Origin: Nannochloropsis oceanica | Taxonomy: Eukaryota > Sar > Eustigmatophyceae > Eustigmatales > Monodopsidaceae | Direction of reading: 5' to 3' | DNA length: 64,000 bases | NCBI GenBank assembly: GCA_004519485.1 | Contig: CP038123.1 | Span: 21,001 to 85,000 of the forward strand | Shown: positions 12,057 through 23,094 of the stretch, in pieces | Layout of the letters: each line of letters starts with the position of its first letter | Numbering within the stretch: position 1 is the stretch's first letter | Program-made: the position numbers and the translations under genes | The notes under the pieces: model-generated | What the model saw: the letters and a program-made list of their open reading frames with translations, nothing else | Told to the model about the DNA's origin: nothing | The model's database searches: none

Positions 12057-14110
12057 TTACACCAAACGCATCCGCTTCCTTCCCCTCCCACCCCTATCAT
12101 CACATAAACCCTGCCCTCGACGAAGTCGACGAAACCCATCCCGCGCTCTGCTTAACTGGTCTCCATTTTCGTTCAACGTCATCATCACTTCCGGCCCCTC
12201 CATGTCCTCCTCTTCCCTCAACCCAAGCTCCTCTCCACCCGTACCTCCTCCCTCTCCTCCAAGCCCATCCACGCGTAGTTCCGCCAGCGTGGCCCGCAAC
12301 GGTTTCAGCAGCCTCTGTCGAAACGCCTCAGACTGCTTCCCACCCCCCTGTTCCAGCACGTCTAATTCTTCGACCATATTACCCAACATGATCAGCTCCT
12401 CCGCTAGGTTCGCGGTGATCCTCCTTCGGTGTGACCCCCGTCGACAATCATCATCATCATCATCACCAGCAGCAGCAGCAGTGGCAGTGGTGGTGGTACC
12501 AGTGGCGTAATGTGATCGTACGCGTGTCGCAAGAACTTGGTCGTCCACCTCCCCCTCCTCCGACTCCACTAGCTCTTGCTGCTGGGCACTCGCCCGAGGC
12601 GCGCCCGACATCCCCCTTCCCTCCCTCTTCCTCTTCCACCCTCCTTTTCCCCCCTTTCCCCCTTCCTTTCCTATGTCCTCTTCCTCCTCTGCACCACTAC
12701 GACCACCACCACCCCCACCATCGTCGCCGCCCTCCTTAAAAAACTCGGCCAATCTCATCCCCTCTCCTTCCCTTTCTCCCTCCACTGCCCGCATCACCGG
12801 CGTCCGGATCATAAAATGCATCAAAACATTTTCACGAAAAGCCACCAATGCCACCTCCGACAAGTACAATGTGTTCTCCCCCCCTCCTTCCCTCTCTCCC
12901 TCCCCACATATCGTCGTCGTCCGGAACCTCTCTCCCGAGATTTGATCGTTCATCTTCATGAAAAACGACGACACTTCAAAGACCCAGGCGCTGTACACCG
13001 AGAAACACCACAATAGATCCTGTAGGAGATATCGATACCCACCCACCACCCCTTTCTCCTCTAAACGCGCCTCCCTTCCTCGCATGTGCCGCACCACATC
13101 CCTCCTCAATCCCTCGGCTTGAAGAAAAAGTTCCGCCCGCATGCACGTCCACAGCAACGGCCAGTCCCTCTGTGTCAGTTTATTCACACACCGCTGGAAG
13201 CTGCTCGTGATTGGGATCAAACTATCATCCCTCTGACAAATCTCTTCCCTTGTCGCGTATAGCCGCGTCCGCAAGGCCACCCGACAGGAGTTACTCATCC
13301 ACTCCCACCCCCTATGCAGACTGTCCCATTTCGCTCCCAGCATCCTGTCCAATGCCTGCACTTTATACACGTAATAGAAGTCTCCCGTTTGCTTATTCGC
13401 CACCTCCCAGGCATTGCTCTTGCTGGTGCCGGCCATGAACCACCGGGAGTGGGATTCCCCTTCCCCTGTGGCGATTTTGGTGCTTGCCTCCAGGGCGATT
13501 GCATCGGCTCGTCGTTTTCTTTCCACGGACAGAAGTAGCTTTTCTCGCTCGGGTTGCAGTGGGGGAGGCATAACGGCAGTCGCGGCAGTAGCAGCAGCAG
13601 CAGCAGCTTCTCTTGATCCTTCGCTTGGCTTTAGGGTCTGCTCGTCTTCTTCCTCCTCCTCGTCTTGGTGTTGTTGGTCTTGTTGTTGCTGGTGCTGCTG
13701 CTGCCGAATCGCCGCTGCAGCTGCTTTTATATTGCTGTTCCGCCATACCTCGGCCAATTCACTATAGTCTTTGATCACTCTAAAACACGATGATGCTCCT
13801 TCCTCCCCTCCTCCTTCCTCCCCCCCTTCTCCTCCTCTTCCCCGTTCAGATGGAGAGGGGAGAAGTATCTCGCGTTCAGCCGAGCAGAATTCACAATGCA
13901 GCCCAAAGCGATCCGCTTGCAACAAGCCACAGGCTTTGCATGACCATATTCCCGGCCTCTTGGTTGAGGAGGAGGACAAGGTGGAGGAAGGGGAGGAGGA
14001 CGAGGTGGAGGAAGCGGAGGAGGAAGGGGTCTGACTACTCCGACATTTGACAGCCGCGGGTGTGCGTGGCTCTGCTGCTGTTGCTGCTGCTGCTGATGCT
14101 GCTGCTGCTG

Positions 14111-14149
<39 letters not shown>

Positions 14150-15059
14150 TCATCAATTCTCCACAATCCCTCTCGACTAGGGGTCGCCAGAGACTCTCAT
14201 GCTCGGCCATGCCCGCCCATGCCTTACTCACTGTTCTCAATCGAACGTATTCGAAATGGTCGTGTAAAAAGCCTAGGCAATGCAAATGCAAGTCGGAGGG
14301 CAGTAAACGGAAGGGTCCACCGCCGTGAATTAGCACGGGGTTTGCTCGAAGTAAAACTGCTAGCGGCGCTCCTGCTGTTGCAGCTGCTGTTGCTGCTGCT
14401 GCTGCTGCTGAGATCAAGGAAGGGGATGTAGAGGAAGATGACACTTTATTCCATTTTCCCTCATCCCCTATCACCACTACATCGTCGTCGTCGTCGTCGT
14501 TCTCTTCCTCTTCCTCTTCCAATTCCATCAAATCCTTGAATCTCTCTTGATGCTGCTCCTGTGCCTGTCGCTCTTGCTGTCGATGCGCCCTCGTCGCCGC
14601 CGCGTTCTTCTCATGCAAGCGGACCCGCCATTGATTCAACCCACCACAAGCCTCGCAGCTTCGGTTCTGCGGCGCGTTCAGGCATGTGCACTTGACACAA
14701 TTCCAGGGCGACTCCAATTCTTGCCGCAGCGACGATAGTGACAGCACTCCACCTCTAACCCCAGCATCCTCCTCCTCCTCCTCCTCGTCCCTGCTCGTCA
14801 TCTTCGTGCTTGTCGAAAAGGCAAATCTTCGATCCTTTTCCAAGCGGCGTTGCTTTTGCCGCCGGTCCTGGGAGACGGCCTGCTCCACGCTGCTAATCGT
14901 TGGTAATGACATGGAAGTGGATGTGGAGAACGACGAGGGGAGCATAGGAGGCTCATTACTGGCACTGGCAGAAAAGTGAGAGGAGGAGGAAGAAGTTGAA
15001 GCGACAGGCCGCAGGAGCTCAAAGCCTGGGAGATCGAAGTAGATGCCGGAGGAGGCCAT
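12057..15059 (-). CDS. RanBP2-finger / F-box protein with cullin-like C-terminal half
   Basis: A single-exon 1000-residue protein. A RanBP2-type zinc finger lies at about 118-142 (W119, C121, C124, C135, C138, with the NAPQNRSC core). An F-box lies at about 250-299 (RLLPSDLHLHCLGFL ... LRTVSKAWAGMAEHESLW). A second finger of the same W-x-C-x2-C...C-x2-C type lies at about 371-394. Polyalanine, polyglutamine and acidic runs fill the linkers. Residues about 575-800 resemble the N-terminal cullin repeats: KWDSLHRGWEWM, VNKLTQRDWPLLW, a helix ending FFMKMNDQ, then VALVAFRENVL and AVEGEREGEG, which matches the cullin pattern of aliphatic-FR-x-V followed by ER-x-GE. No C-terminal cullin-homology or neddylation domain is seen. 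The F-box should bind Skp1 and the RanBP2 fingers may bind ubiquitin or RNA. The cullin-like call is my reading of spaced residues and needs a profile search. Confidence 0.75.
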
Positions 15060-15721
15060 TGCGTTAATGTTGTTGCTGATGATGGTGCTGGCACGGAAGG
15101 ACGCGGCTCAAGGCTGGTGGTGCATGGCCGAGAAGACCTGTGGCACTGTGGATAGAATGAAGAGAGGAGTTCAGTGGTATGCCAAAGCCATGCAACTAAG
15201 AGACGTGTTTGTTGGAGTGTGTCGTGAGCATCAAAAGAGGTGGGCAAAGAGGAGCCGAGACGTGCGTGGAACAAGAAGGGGCGGCGTGTTGCCGTTGGAC
15301 CCCCCACCTCTTGTGCTGCAACCTACTTTCCATCACAACGATTTGAAATATATATTCCAGCGGACAAAAAAAAATAACGACAAGCAATCCCCTACAAAGG
15401 TCAATCTAGTCCTTTCGTTGCCTTTCTTCTTGGTTCTTTCTTGAGTCTGGTGCCCGCACCTTAAGCCTAGAGGAGCGAGGAAAACCTAACCTACTTCCCC
15501 CCTCAGGCACACACATTACCACCTCACCTCCATCCTTTGGATGACGTGTCTCTTGGCCGTATTCCCAATGCCAAAGAAAAAGTTCCGAAAAGAAAGGGTG
15601 GCTCCCCACAATCTGCCGTACCCTCCATTTGTTCCTATCCAGCTCGTCTTTTTCGCCCCTTGTCGGTTCTTTTCCTATGTAATCTACACAAAGCTCTCAT
15701 CGTCGTCTTCGTCTCTTAAAG
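15060..15721. other. Intergenic between F-box gene and RPS25
   Basis: Contains the F-box gene promoter side and the RPS25 3' UTR. No gene is supported. Confidence 0.45.
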
Positions 15722-16400
15722 TTACTCGGCGGCGGCGATGGCGCGTGTGTAGATGATCTGGGAGTGGTGCACCGAGATGGGTTTAATCAGACCCTTCTCC
15801 TTGAGCTCACGCAGAGCGGCACGGGCCAGAGAACCATTAATCTTGAGGCGCTCGACCAGAGAGGAAGGAGTGATGAGCTTGGACTTGGGGATCTCCGTCA
15901 ACAGACGGTTGTTGTACATCTCCTCGTCGAAAAGCACCTTGTTGGCGACCTTCTCACGCATCTTGCCCTTGGACCACTTCTGCTCGAGAGGGGGAAGGGG
16001 AGGAAAGGGAGGAAAAAAGAATTGAGTACGTGTCCCCTTTGAATAGAAGGACACTTCCCCACTCCCAATACTCCAGTCCCGCTTCAAGGTGTACACGAAC
16101 CTTCTTCTTGCTCTTTCCGCCCGCCATGGCGGCGGCGAGCTTTTGCTCCTTTGTCTTTTGTTGGACCTTGGGGGGCTGTGGTGAGACGGAGGGAAGGGAG
16201 GGGGGAAAGAGATGATGGGATGAGCATTACGTCTTGTTGTGTGGCTAGACAGGCGAGCATGCTCCACTATCTGATACACATGTATACAGGGCACTACAAA
16301 GCACTCATGGCAGCTAATAGTCCTCCGTTGCTGGCATGCTCTTTGCTCTTTTCCCTCCCCTCCCTCCCTCGCTCTCTTCATCCCACCCGTGACTTACCAT
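15722..16400 (-). CDS. RPS25: 40S ribosomal protein S25 (eS25)
   Basis: Small-subunit ribosomal protein eS25, which lies near the E site and contributes to IRES-dependent initiation in other eukaryotes. Exons are 16400-16398 (the ATG alone), 16175-16101 and 15979-15722, giving 112 codons (111 aa), the normal length. The Lys-rich start ([17 protein letters not shown]) and the winged-helix core with [26 protein letters not shown] and [14 protein letters not shown] are diagnostic. The first coding exon consists only of the start codon followed immediately by GTAAGT, a layout often seen in ribosomal protein genes. Confidence 0.95.
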
Positions 16401-17069
16401 CTTTGCACTGGTGCGGCAAGATAGAGGCCCTACTTAGCTGCTTCCTCTCCTACGGACAACAAGGATGGTGACTCCCTGTGTATACAAGTGTGATAATGGT
16501 GGGTGTGAGTGGACGTGCTTGTGTGCGTTGTGCTTGCCTTGCGTATACCTTCGCTCCTTTCCTTCTCTTCCCCTTGCCCCGGTCTCCCACCACCCAACCA
16601 ACCGCGCAACCCCCAAATCAAACTGTAGACCTTCAGGCATACATACACAGGCATGATGGCACGGACGTGGGAATGGCAACGGTGTTGTTAGATGGTCTAA
16701 AGACTAGGGAAAGCAGGGCATCATCAAATGCGGCAGGCGATGCGAGGCCTCCCGTTCATCCATCCAGCGCGGCTGAACGCAGCCTGTGTAAGCGGCTTCC
16801 GGCAGCCCCTCGTTCCGTCCCCTCAATAATTTCGGAAAATTCAAGCAAACAACAGGCATAAAGTAAATATGCCAAGTCTTTTGGATCCTGATACCATTGT
16901 ATTTTTTGGGGCTGCTTAGAATGAATGGCAGAGCCAACGAAAGGCTGTTCATGTAAAAATGCAGCTCCCGTCAACCTCCCCACCCACAGGCAAATGTCAA
17001 CATTTTGATGTCCAACTCTTTTCTTTTAGACTTTACCAAATATAATCTGTGATACTCTCTACTGTTTTA
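16401..17069. other. Intergenic, RPS25 promoter side
   Basis: No gene is supported. It holds the RPS25 upstream region and the 3' flank of the methyltransferase gene. Confidence 0.45.
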
Positions 17070-17816
17070 TCATGATTGAAAGAGAAAGAAGCCACGCTTG
17101 CTCTGCTCTGCCCGATCGTACGGCGGGGCCAGGAACCGCGTCTCGAGTTCGGCCGAGGCTGGTGCCCATGTATTGAAAATGTATGTCAGGTGACCTGGTC
17201 TGGCTCTTTCCAAGCGAGAAAATAGCCAGGGCGTAAGTTTGTCTAGTACTGCGGGAAGTAGATAGAAATAAAAGACGGTGCTTGCTTTTACGGCGGCCGC
17301 CACCAGGGCGTGACTATCTCTCCCACTGCCCTCTTCCTTCCTCTCCGCAAACCCCCCCTCTTCTTCCGCATTCAAATCACTCAAAACATCAAACAAATCC
17401 CCCTCAAATATCTGAACTAAATTGCTCTTTTTTTGCTCCTTGGCCTTCTCCCGCGCAAGCTCTGCGAGCACTGCATCAATCTCGAGTCCGTAGCACTGAC
17501 AGCCAAATCGAGCGGCCTCAAGCAAAAAAGCTCCATCCCCACAACCCACGTCCATCACCACCGCGGACCCGGTCAACAAACTTCCGATGACTGCAAAAAT
17601 GTTGTCCATCTTGTCTCGTTTGCTGCTGACAAAGGGACTGACCACGCCTCGCGCCCAGGCAAACCCGAATGTGCCGATCTGAGGCTTCACCAGTAAGAAG
17701 TCTTGTGGGTACAGTCGCATTTTCTTGGCCAGCTCTGGGTCGTCATCCTCCCCACCAGTACTTTGAAGGGGTGTTGATATACCAGAATCATGCATTTGAT
17801 GGTGCCGGTGGGTCAT
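17070..17816 (-). CDS. Class I SAM-dependent methyltransferase, FAM173-like
   Basis: A 248-aa Rossmann-fold methyltransferase. Motif I is VVMDVGCGDGAFLLEAA, followed by the acidic residue of motif II in CYGLEIDAV. The downstream pattern of STVFYFYLLPAVLDKL and HLTYIFNTWAP resembles the FAM173/ATPSCKMT protein lysine methyltransferases more than small-molecule enzymes. The target is unknown. The ATG at 17816 is chosen because the open frame upstream has only a TTG; an in-frame second ATG lies seven codons later (MHDSG). A spliced upstream exon is possible. The gene is divergent from the ferredoxin gene, 415 bp apart. Confidence 0.7.
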   Translation of the reverse strand: MTHRHHQMHDSGISTPLQSTGGEDDDPELAKKMRLYPQDFLLVKPQIGTFGFAWARGVVSPFVSSKRDKMDNIFAVIGSLLTGSAVVMDVGCGDGAFLLEAARFGCQCYGLEIDAVLAELAREKAKEQKKSNLVQIFEGDLFDVLSDLNAEEEGGFAERKEEGSGRDSHALVAAAVKASTVFYFYLLPAVLDKLTPWLFSRLERARPGHLTYIFNTWAPASAELETRFLAPPYDRAEQSKRGFFLFQS

Positions 17817-18231
17817 TCTCTCGTCTCGTTTGCCTTGGTCTTGCAATTACTTCTCCACCCCCGGTTCGTGAAGTGGTGCTGCGGGCGCAAAAGACCAGAT
17901 GAAATAGTGTCTGCGGGGTCGAAAAAGAGTGAGAAAATACATCAGGAAGCTTAATCAAGATGATAAGAAGAAGAAGACTGGCGCTCTGTGTGACTGCGGG
18001 TGTGCACCCTAGGTGCCAGCGAACAACAAGGTTGAAGTGTCTCTCGTCTTCCTGCTGGTCCACCTAAATCGAGTTTGGTGGTGCGTCCCACTCTTTGTTT
18101 ACGGATCCCATCCACCACTGCTCTCTAACAAGCCACGACTAACTTATAACCATCCTGTGCATACACAGGTCTTCATCACTTTACTCCGTCCGCCCACTAA
18201 CGTCGTGAAAGCAGCCCCGCCTGACGCACGT
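17817..18231. promoter_or_regulatory. Divergent intergenic region (methyltransferase / ferredoxin)
   Basis: This 415-bp region lies between the start codons of divergent genes and must contain both 5' UTRs and promoters. No specific motif could be assigned. An AG shortly before the ferredoxin ATG leaves room for a 5' UTR intron. Confidence 0.4.
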
Positions 18232-19036
18232 ATGGCCTCCAGACAGATCTCCGTGCTGCAACTAGCAGTGCTGCAAGCCGGTGTCCTTCTAGCCATGCTA
18301 CTCATCCAGACTCCCAATCCCAGCCAGGCCTTCCTCCTGCCCAAGATAATACGACAAGGTCGTGTTGGTGATCAGCAACCGCAACTGCGACTGCGGCATG
18401 CCCAGATCTACTCCCCCACATCCCTCTACGCCTCGGAACCCAAACGCCTCACTATCACCGAACAGCTCAAGTTCTCCCCAAACCGATGGAAGCGGAATGG
18501 CGAGCCACTTGAACCTGGTTACGGAGGGATCTGGCCGGGCAACCCTGATGCCAAGACGTATAAGGTAAACTCGGGTGCTTTCGTTGAGAGCGGATCGTGT
18601 TGATTCATGCCGCTCTCTTTTCCCTTACCTCACCCTTCCCTCCCCCTCTCCCGTCTTTCCCTCCCAGGTGACCGTCATGGACCCCCGATCCAAGACTAAT
18701 TATACGATGGACGTTCCTGAGGATCGGTACATTTTCTTTGCCTTTGAAGATGCTGGGGTGGACTTGCCGTTAATGAACGGGAAAAGGATGTGCCGCAATG
18801 GGTGCTGTACGACATGTGCGGTTAAAATGACGGAGGGAAAAGTAAAGATGGAAGCTGCTTTAGGGCTGTTGCGAGAGATGAAACAGGCGGGATATGCATT
18901 GACGTGCTGTTCATTGCCCAAGTCGGACATAGTGTGTGAGTTGCAGGATGAGGATGAGGTATACAAAAAACAGTGGGGAGAGACGTTCGAGGGTGGGGGG
19001 GTGGAATGGGGCGGATTTCTGCCGGAGGATGATTAA
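18232..19036 (+). CDS. Plastid-targeted plant-type 2Fe-2S ferredoxin with extensions
   Basis: Two exons (18232-18564, 18668-19036) give 233 aa. The N-terminus carries a hydrophobic signal ending in NPSQAFLLP, the stramenopile plastid-import signature with F at the cleavage site, then an Arg/Ser-rich transit region. The 2Fe-2S cluster loop is CRNGCCTTC (ligands C1, C6, C9 of the loop) and the fourth ligand follows 29 residues later in ALTCCSLP, the spacing of plant ferredoxins. Extra cysteines sit beside ligands 2 and 4. About 70 residues precede the beta-grasp domain after the presequence, and an acidic tail follows it. These extensions make it more like the ferredoxin-C group than photosynthetic PetF. 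It probably passes electrons to plastid enzymes; the partner is unknown. Confidence 0.85.
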
Positions 19037-19324
19037 GAAAAAGGGGAGGAGGAAAATAATCTCTAGAAAATGGAGAAAGGGGAGAAAGAAAAATGAGGAG
19101 AACTAGGTTGGAGAGAGAGAAGAGAGATTAAATGAGAGGAGAGCTCCGATCCGCTTTTGATTTTGAGTTGGGGCTACTTGCCACATGATGATACGGTAGA
19201 AAGGAAAGCAACAAAACTTTGTATTTTGCCCTGATTCAATCAACAACACGGTCTCAACTACTTCGTTTCCCTCTTCTCACCAGTTTAAATTTGATCGATT
19301 ATTTTGCCTCTCATTTCCTTAACT

Positions 19325-20881
19325 TCAGAACCCCTTGCTGTCAAGCCTCAGTATAGGCCCTCCCAAAGGACAAGGCATCCACTCCTTACACCTCACCCAA
19401 CCCTCTTCCTCCCCCTCTTCACCCTTCTCTTCCTCCACTTCCTCCTCTCCAACCCCAACCCACGGCCCGAGGCCCAGCCCCTGTGTCTGCACAGGAAGAC
19501 AAGCCGGAGAGCACATATATTCCCTCTCTGCACTCGTCCAGCTGCCCTGCGCCTTGTCCCTTAAATTAAACCGTATCCCAGGGGCCCGTCGCAAGGCAAA
19601 TAAAGCCTCGGATCGTCCATAGGCAAAGTGGGAGTGCCAGTCTTTGCTTCGAAGGTATGAGAGCCACATGCTGTAGGTATACGGGAAGGGGGAGGTGGTG
19701 GGGGAGGGGGGGCTTGTTACTCCTCCTTCTTCTGCTGCTGCTTCTGATTCTGCTGTTCTTGCTGCTTTCTCTTCTTCTCCTACAGTTACTCTTTTCCCTT
19801 CTCTACACTGAACCATGCCGGTGGCAGCAAGTCGGGAAAATAAGGAGTGGGCGAAGCCCGGAAATTTTCGTTGGAGGCGAATTAGCAAGGGAGCATATAG
19901 CTGTCGATGCTTGGCTTCGTGCATTGCTTTGATCTCAGGAGGGGTGTGTAGGATTGTTGTAGGGAATGTGGTTGGTTTTGTTGAGACTGCTGAGGCGGCC
20001 ACTGCTGCCGCTTCGGCTTCGAGGTGGTGGTCGGGGAGGAGGAAGAAGGAGGTCTCGGGGGAGGAAGAGGAGGAGGAGCTTTCTTCTGGTGAGATGCGTA
20101 CCAGGGCAGGAAGGAGGAAGGTGGTGACAAAGGAGGGTGTGACCGAAGCGAGGAGTCCATCCAAGGCTTCAGCCAAACGAGCGTCACTAGCCGTCTTGAT
20201 TCCACCACCACCGCTAATACTACTGCTGCTGCTGCTGCTACTGCTACTGTTGCCACTGCTGCCATTGCTGCCATTCCCATTCCCCACACCTTTTTCTTTC
20301 GGTGCCCGACATGCTCGGCACAGGGCATTAGGGGATTCTTCCTGTGCCGCCAGCGCCACATTTTTATAGGAAACCAAAATGTAAGTGGCGGCGGCGGCGG
20401 CTGACTCCAGGTCATGCGCCTGCTTCTCCCAGTACCCTCGGTAAAGCCAATCCAATAAATGCTGGGCCCCCATTCTAAGTGTGGCCAGCGAAGGAAGACT
20501 CGCATGTGTAGCTTCGTGACGGAGATCTACCAGCCACTGCGAGATCCCCAAGCGGGCAGCCACGGCATTTACTGGCTCAGCATAAAATTTGGTTTGTAGC
20601 CCTTCGACGAGACCATTGATAGCCCGTGTGATCACCATGCCGTACAAATTCCGAAGCTCCAACGCCGATCGACTCCCATTAAGACCACTTTCAAGTAAAG
20701 CTACTTCTAACAGGGATGCGGTGGCGTCTATGGCCACGGGAAGTCGACCCCGGGCACGCCAGGCCTTGACTCGCCCTACACCCCGCAGCCGGCTGTCTGT
20801 GTCGGGTGAAAAGAGCCACTTGCTAGTCTCGGTCCATTCGGCCCAATCCTGCCAGGGTAGGACCCTCGGAGTGTATTCCAT
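19325..20881 (-). CDS. LAS1: LAS1-like pre-rRNA endonuclease (ITS2 processing)
   Basis: Homologue of Las1/LAS1L, the HEPN-type endoribonuclease that cuts ITS2 in pre-60S particles together with Grc3. A single exon from ATG 20881 encodes 518 aa. The Las1 domain occupies about the first 170 residues: VLPWQDWAEW, a hydrophobic helix around LLEVALLESG, LRNLYGMVITRAINGLVE, and the HEPN active-site segment WLVDLRHEATHASLPSL, where R-x4-H is the catalytic motif. The rest is poorly conserved, with Ser/Gly and Glu runs, and ends with a Las1-like tail region (LSYLRSKDWHSHFAYG). It converges with the ferredoxin gene, 288 bp apart. With KRR1 it is the second ribosome-assembly gene in the window. Confidence 0.88.
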   Translation of the reverse strand: MEYTPRVLPWQDWAEWTETSKWLFSPDTDSRLRGVGRVKAWRARGRLPVAIDATASLLEVALLESGLNGSRSALELRNLYGMVITRAINGLVEGLQTKFYAEPVNAVAARLGISQWLVDLRHEATHASLPSLATLRMGAQHLLDWLYRGYWEKQAHDLESAAAAATYILVSYKNVALAAQEESPNALCRACRAPKEKGVGNGNGSNGSSGNSSSSSSSSSSISGGGGIKTASDARLAEALDGLLASVTPSFVTTFLLPALVRISPEESSSSSSSPETSFFLLPDHHLEAEAAAVAASAVSTKPTTFPTTILHTPPEIKAMHEAKHRQLYAPLLIRLQRKFPGFAHSLFSRLAATGMVQCREGKRVTVGEEEKAARTAESEAAAEEGGVTSPPSPTTSPFPYTYSMWLSYLRSKDWHSHFAYGRSEALFALRRAPGIRFNLRDKAQGSWTSAEREYMCSPACLPVQTQGLGLGPWVGVGEEEVEEEKGEEGEEEGWVRCKEWMPCPLGGPILRLDSKGF

Positions 20882-21618
20882 ATTGCTGAGAATGTGGCAG
20901 TGCTGATGGATCAAAGTCGCGGTGCTGCAGTCATCTCTGTGGTGTGTGGGATGGGGGAAGGATGGGGCAAAATCGGTCAAGGGGTGGGGAGGTCAGTTAT
21001 TGGTATTTTGATTTGGCGCCGCTTGATGTGAAGGTATGAGGGAATCCAGAGGCCCATGGAGCCTATCAAGGGTTTATCTAAGATGGAAGTGGGGTGTTGG
21101 CGCAGTTTTGGACGCTTGACGATTTGATTGTGGTTTGCTTTGGCGTGACCATCCGCTCGGCCGCGGCAAACGGTCTTCTCCAACCTCCCTACTTTAAAGC
21201 CTTCCCAGAAAAAAATAAAAGCAGAGGTAAAGCCTTTTTAACGTTCAACCGTCAGTCAGTGAGAGTCAATGAGTCAGAAAAATAATTTGTAGTTTTACTT
21301 TTGTTGTTGGTTTCGTTGCTCCGTTGCTTTCCGTGGCTCCTGCTGTTGCTGCTGGTCCTGGTAGCACAGGCGAGGGGAGTCTTGAGCTCTTCCTCACTGC
21401 TGCTCACTTCCATAAGTACATATGCGAAAGAGCAAAGCTTTTCCTTCAAACTTTCTGTTTTTCGTTCCCTCAATCCATCTTCTTTACTCTCTTTTCCTCT
21501 CTCTACCCTTCTTTTCCTTCATTTTCTCCTCCTCCCTGCGTTTACATACACGCTTACTCTCACTCCCTCGCTTTATCCTACGTCTCTCCCACGTACCTAT
21601 TATCAATCGTTCACCCAC
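20882..21618. other. Intergenic between LAS1 and SLC35B1-like genes
   Basis: No gene is supported. The right half is pyrimidine-rich on the plus strand and lies in the 3' region of the transporter gene. Confidence 0.4.
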
Positions 21619-23094
21619 TTACACTGTCACTGTATTCGGTCTTGAGCATCTTCTATCTCCTACGAGCCCTCCCTCCCCCTCGTCATCCTCCTCCCCGTCC
21701 TCATCCGCCGCCGCCAACAAAGGTTTCGCCTCCAGCTTCAGTATCTCTCTCCTCTCCCTTTCCACCAAAGCTGCCATGCTGTTCTTCCCATTCCCTCCTC
21801 CACTCCCATCATCACCGCTCATACTTCCTCCCTCCCTATCCAAGACCTCCCCCGTCTTCCCTCCCTCTCCCCCTCCTCCATGACCACCACCATGCCCTCC
21901 CTTGCCCTTCCGTTCGAAGAAACCGGATATCATCGCTGCGAAGGCCACCACCAACCCGAGCGTCTGGATGCCGTTTAAGGAATGACCGTAGATATATATA
22001 GATGCCACAAGGGTCACGACCTTCCTAGCCAATCCCATTATCGAGCAGGTCAAGGCTCCAAACTTCGAAATCGTCACAAAGATGAACACCTGGCCAAAGG
22101 CACCACTCACCCCAAGAAGGAGAAGGAGGAAGCCCGTCTCATGGCACATCAAGATAAAATAATTGATTTGGCCCATGACAATCAACCCGATCCCGGCCAG
22201 GATCGCCTTGCCGAGGTGCATGTTGTACATGAGGTCGAAGGGGCCTACGTGGTGGGTTGCCATCAGCTTGTCCTCGTAAGCCCCGGTCCCTCCGTCAAAA
22301 GACAGGGAAATAAAGAGCAAGATCGCGCCAGCTGTCGAGGCATTCTCCTTGGTTTTGCTGCTGTTGCTGTTGTTGGACTGCTTTCCCATCATGAACATGG
22401 CGACACCGGCCGTTATAATCAAAACATTAACGTATTTTTTTAACGGATATTTCTTGCCCATTATAGCGCCCATGAGCATTACGGGGATGGGCTTGCAGCT
22501 CTTGGCCAGGACTTGAACTGGGTAGATCACGTATCTGGAGATGAAGAGGGCGGAAAGAAATGAAGAAAATTCAATCAGTAAATGAATATACAAGAGATGA
22601 ATGAATCATAATATAACGTGAATGATATAATTTGAGCGTTACCTGAGACTCCGCACACTGCAATAAGTGGATCCCATACTCGTCATGGCCAACACCATGA
22701 GTCGACTCGGCGCCACCGTCGTCGGCTTCTCGGCACGCACGTACCGGCCTACATACGCCGTCCCTGAGTACAGCAATGAGGTCACGAAGATCAAGCTCAA
22801 CTCATGCAGCTTCCTCCCTCCCGACGTCGCAAATTCCATCACGATTCCATAGGCAATAAACGAGCCCATGATACCGATAAAACAAACCACCAGCCAGATC
22901 ATCCCCCCCGTTGTATTGATGTCCATCTGACTGCTACTCCTCCGTACCACCGCCAAAGACTTCCTACTTTTGCTGCTGCTGCCACTGCTGCTGGTGGCGC
23001 TGGTGGCGCTGCTGTGAACGGGGAGGCTGGGTATGGTGCTGGAGTCTGAATAATCGATTTCCATGGGCTGCATGCCTTTGGCGCCGCTGGCCAT
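21619..23094 (-). CDS. SLC35B1-like nucleotide (sugar) transporter, UAA family
   Basis: Two exons (23094-22643 and 22534-21619) give 455 aa. A Ser-rich hydrophilic N-terminus of about 60 residues precedes ten or so membrane helices. The UAA-family signature YVIYPVQVLAKSCKPIPVML with GKKYPLKKY follows the first four helices and matches SLC35B1/HUT1 closely. That family moves UDP-sugars or exchanges ATP/ADP across the ER membrane. Later landmarks are SFDGGTGAYEDK and FGALTCSIMGLARK. The C-terminus has a long Gly/His/Ser-rich cytosolic tail with no KKxx retrieval signal, unlike most SLC35B1 proteins. The substrate cannot be told from sequence. Confidence 0.85.

Noticed and set aside
21324-22001. 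225-codon plus-strand ORF
   Set aside because: Low-complexity Ser/Pro translation of pyrimidine-rich DNA antisense to the SLC35B1-like gene.
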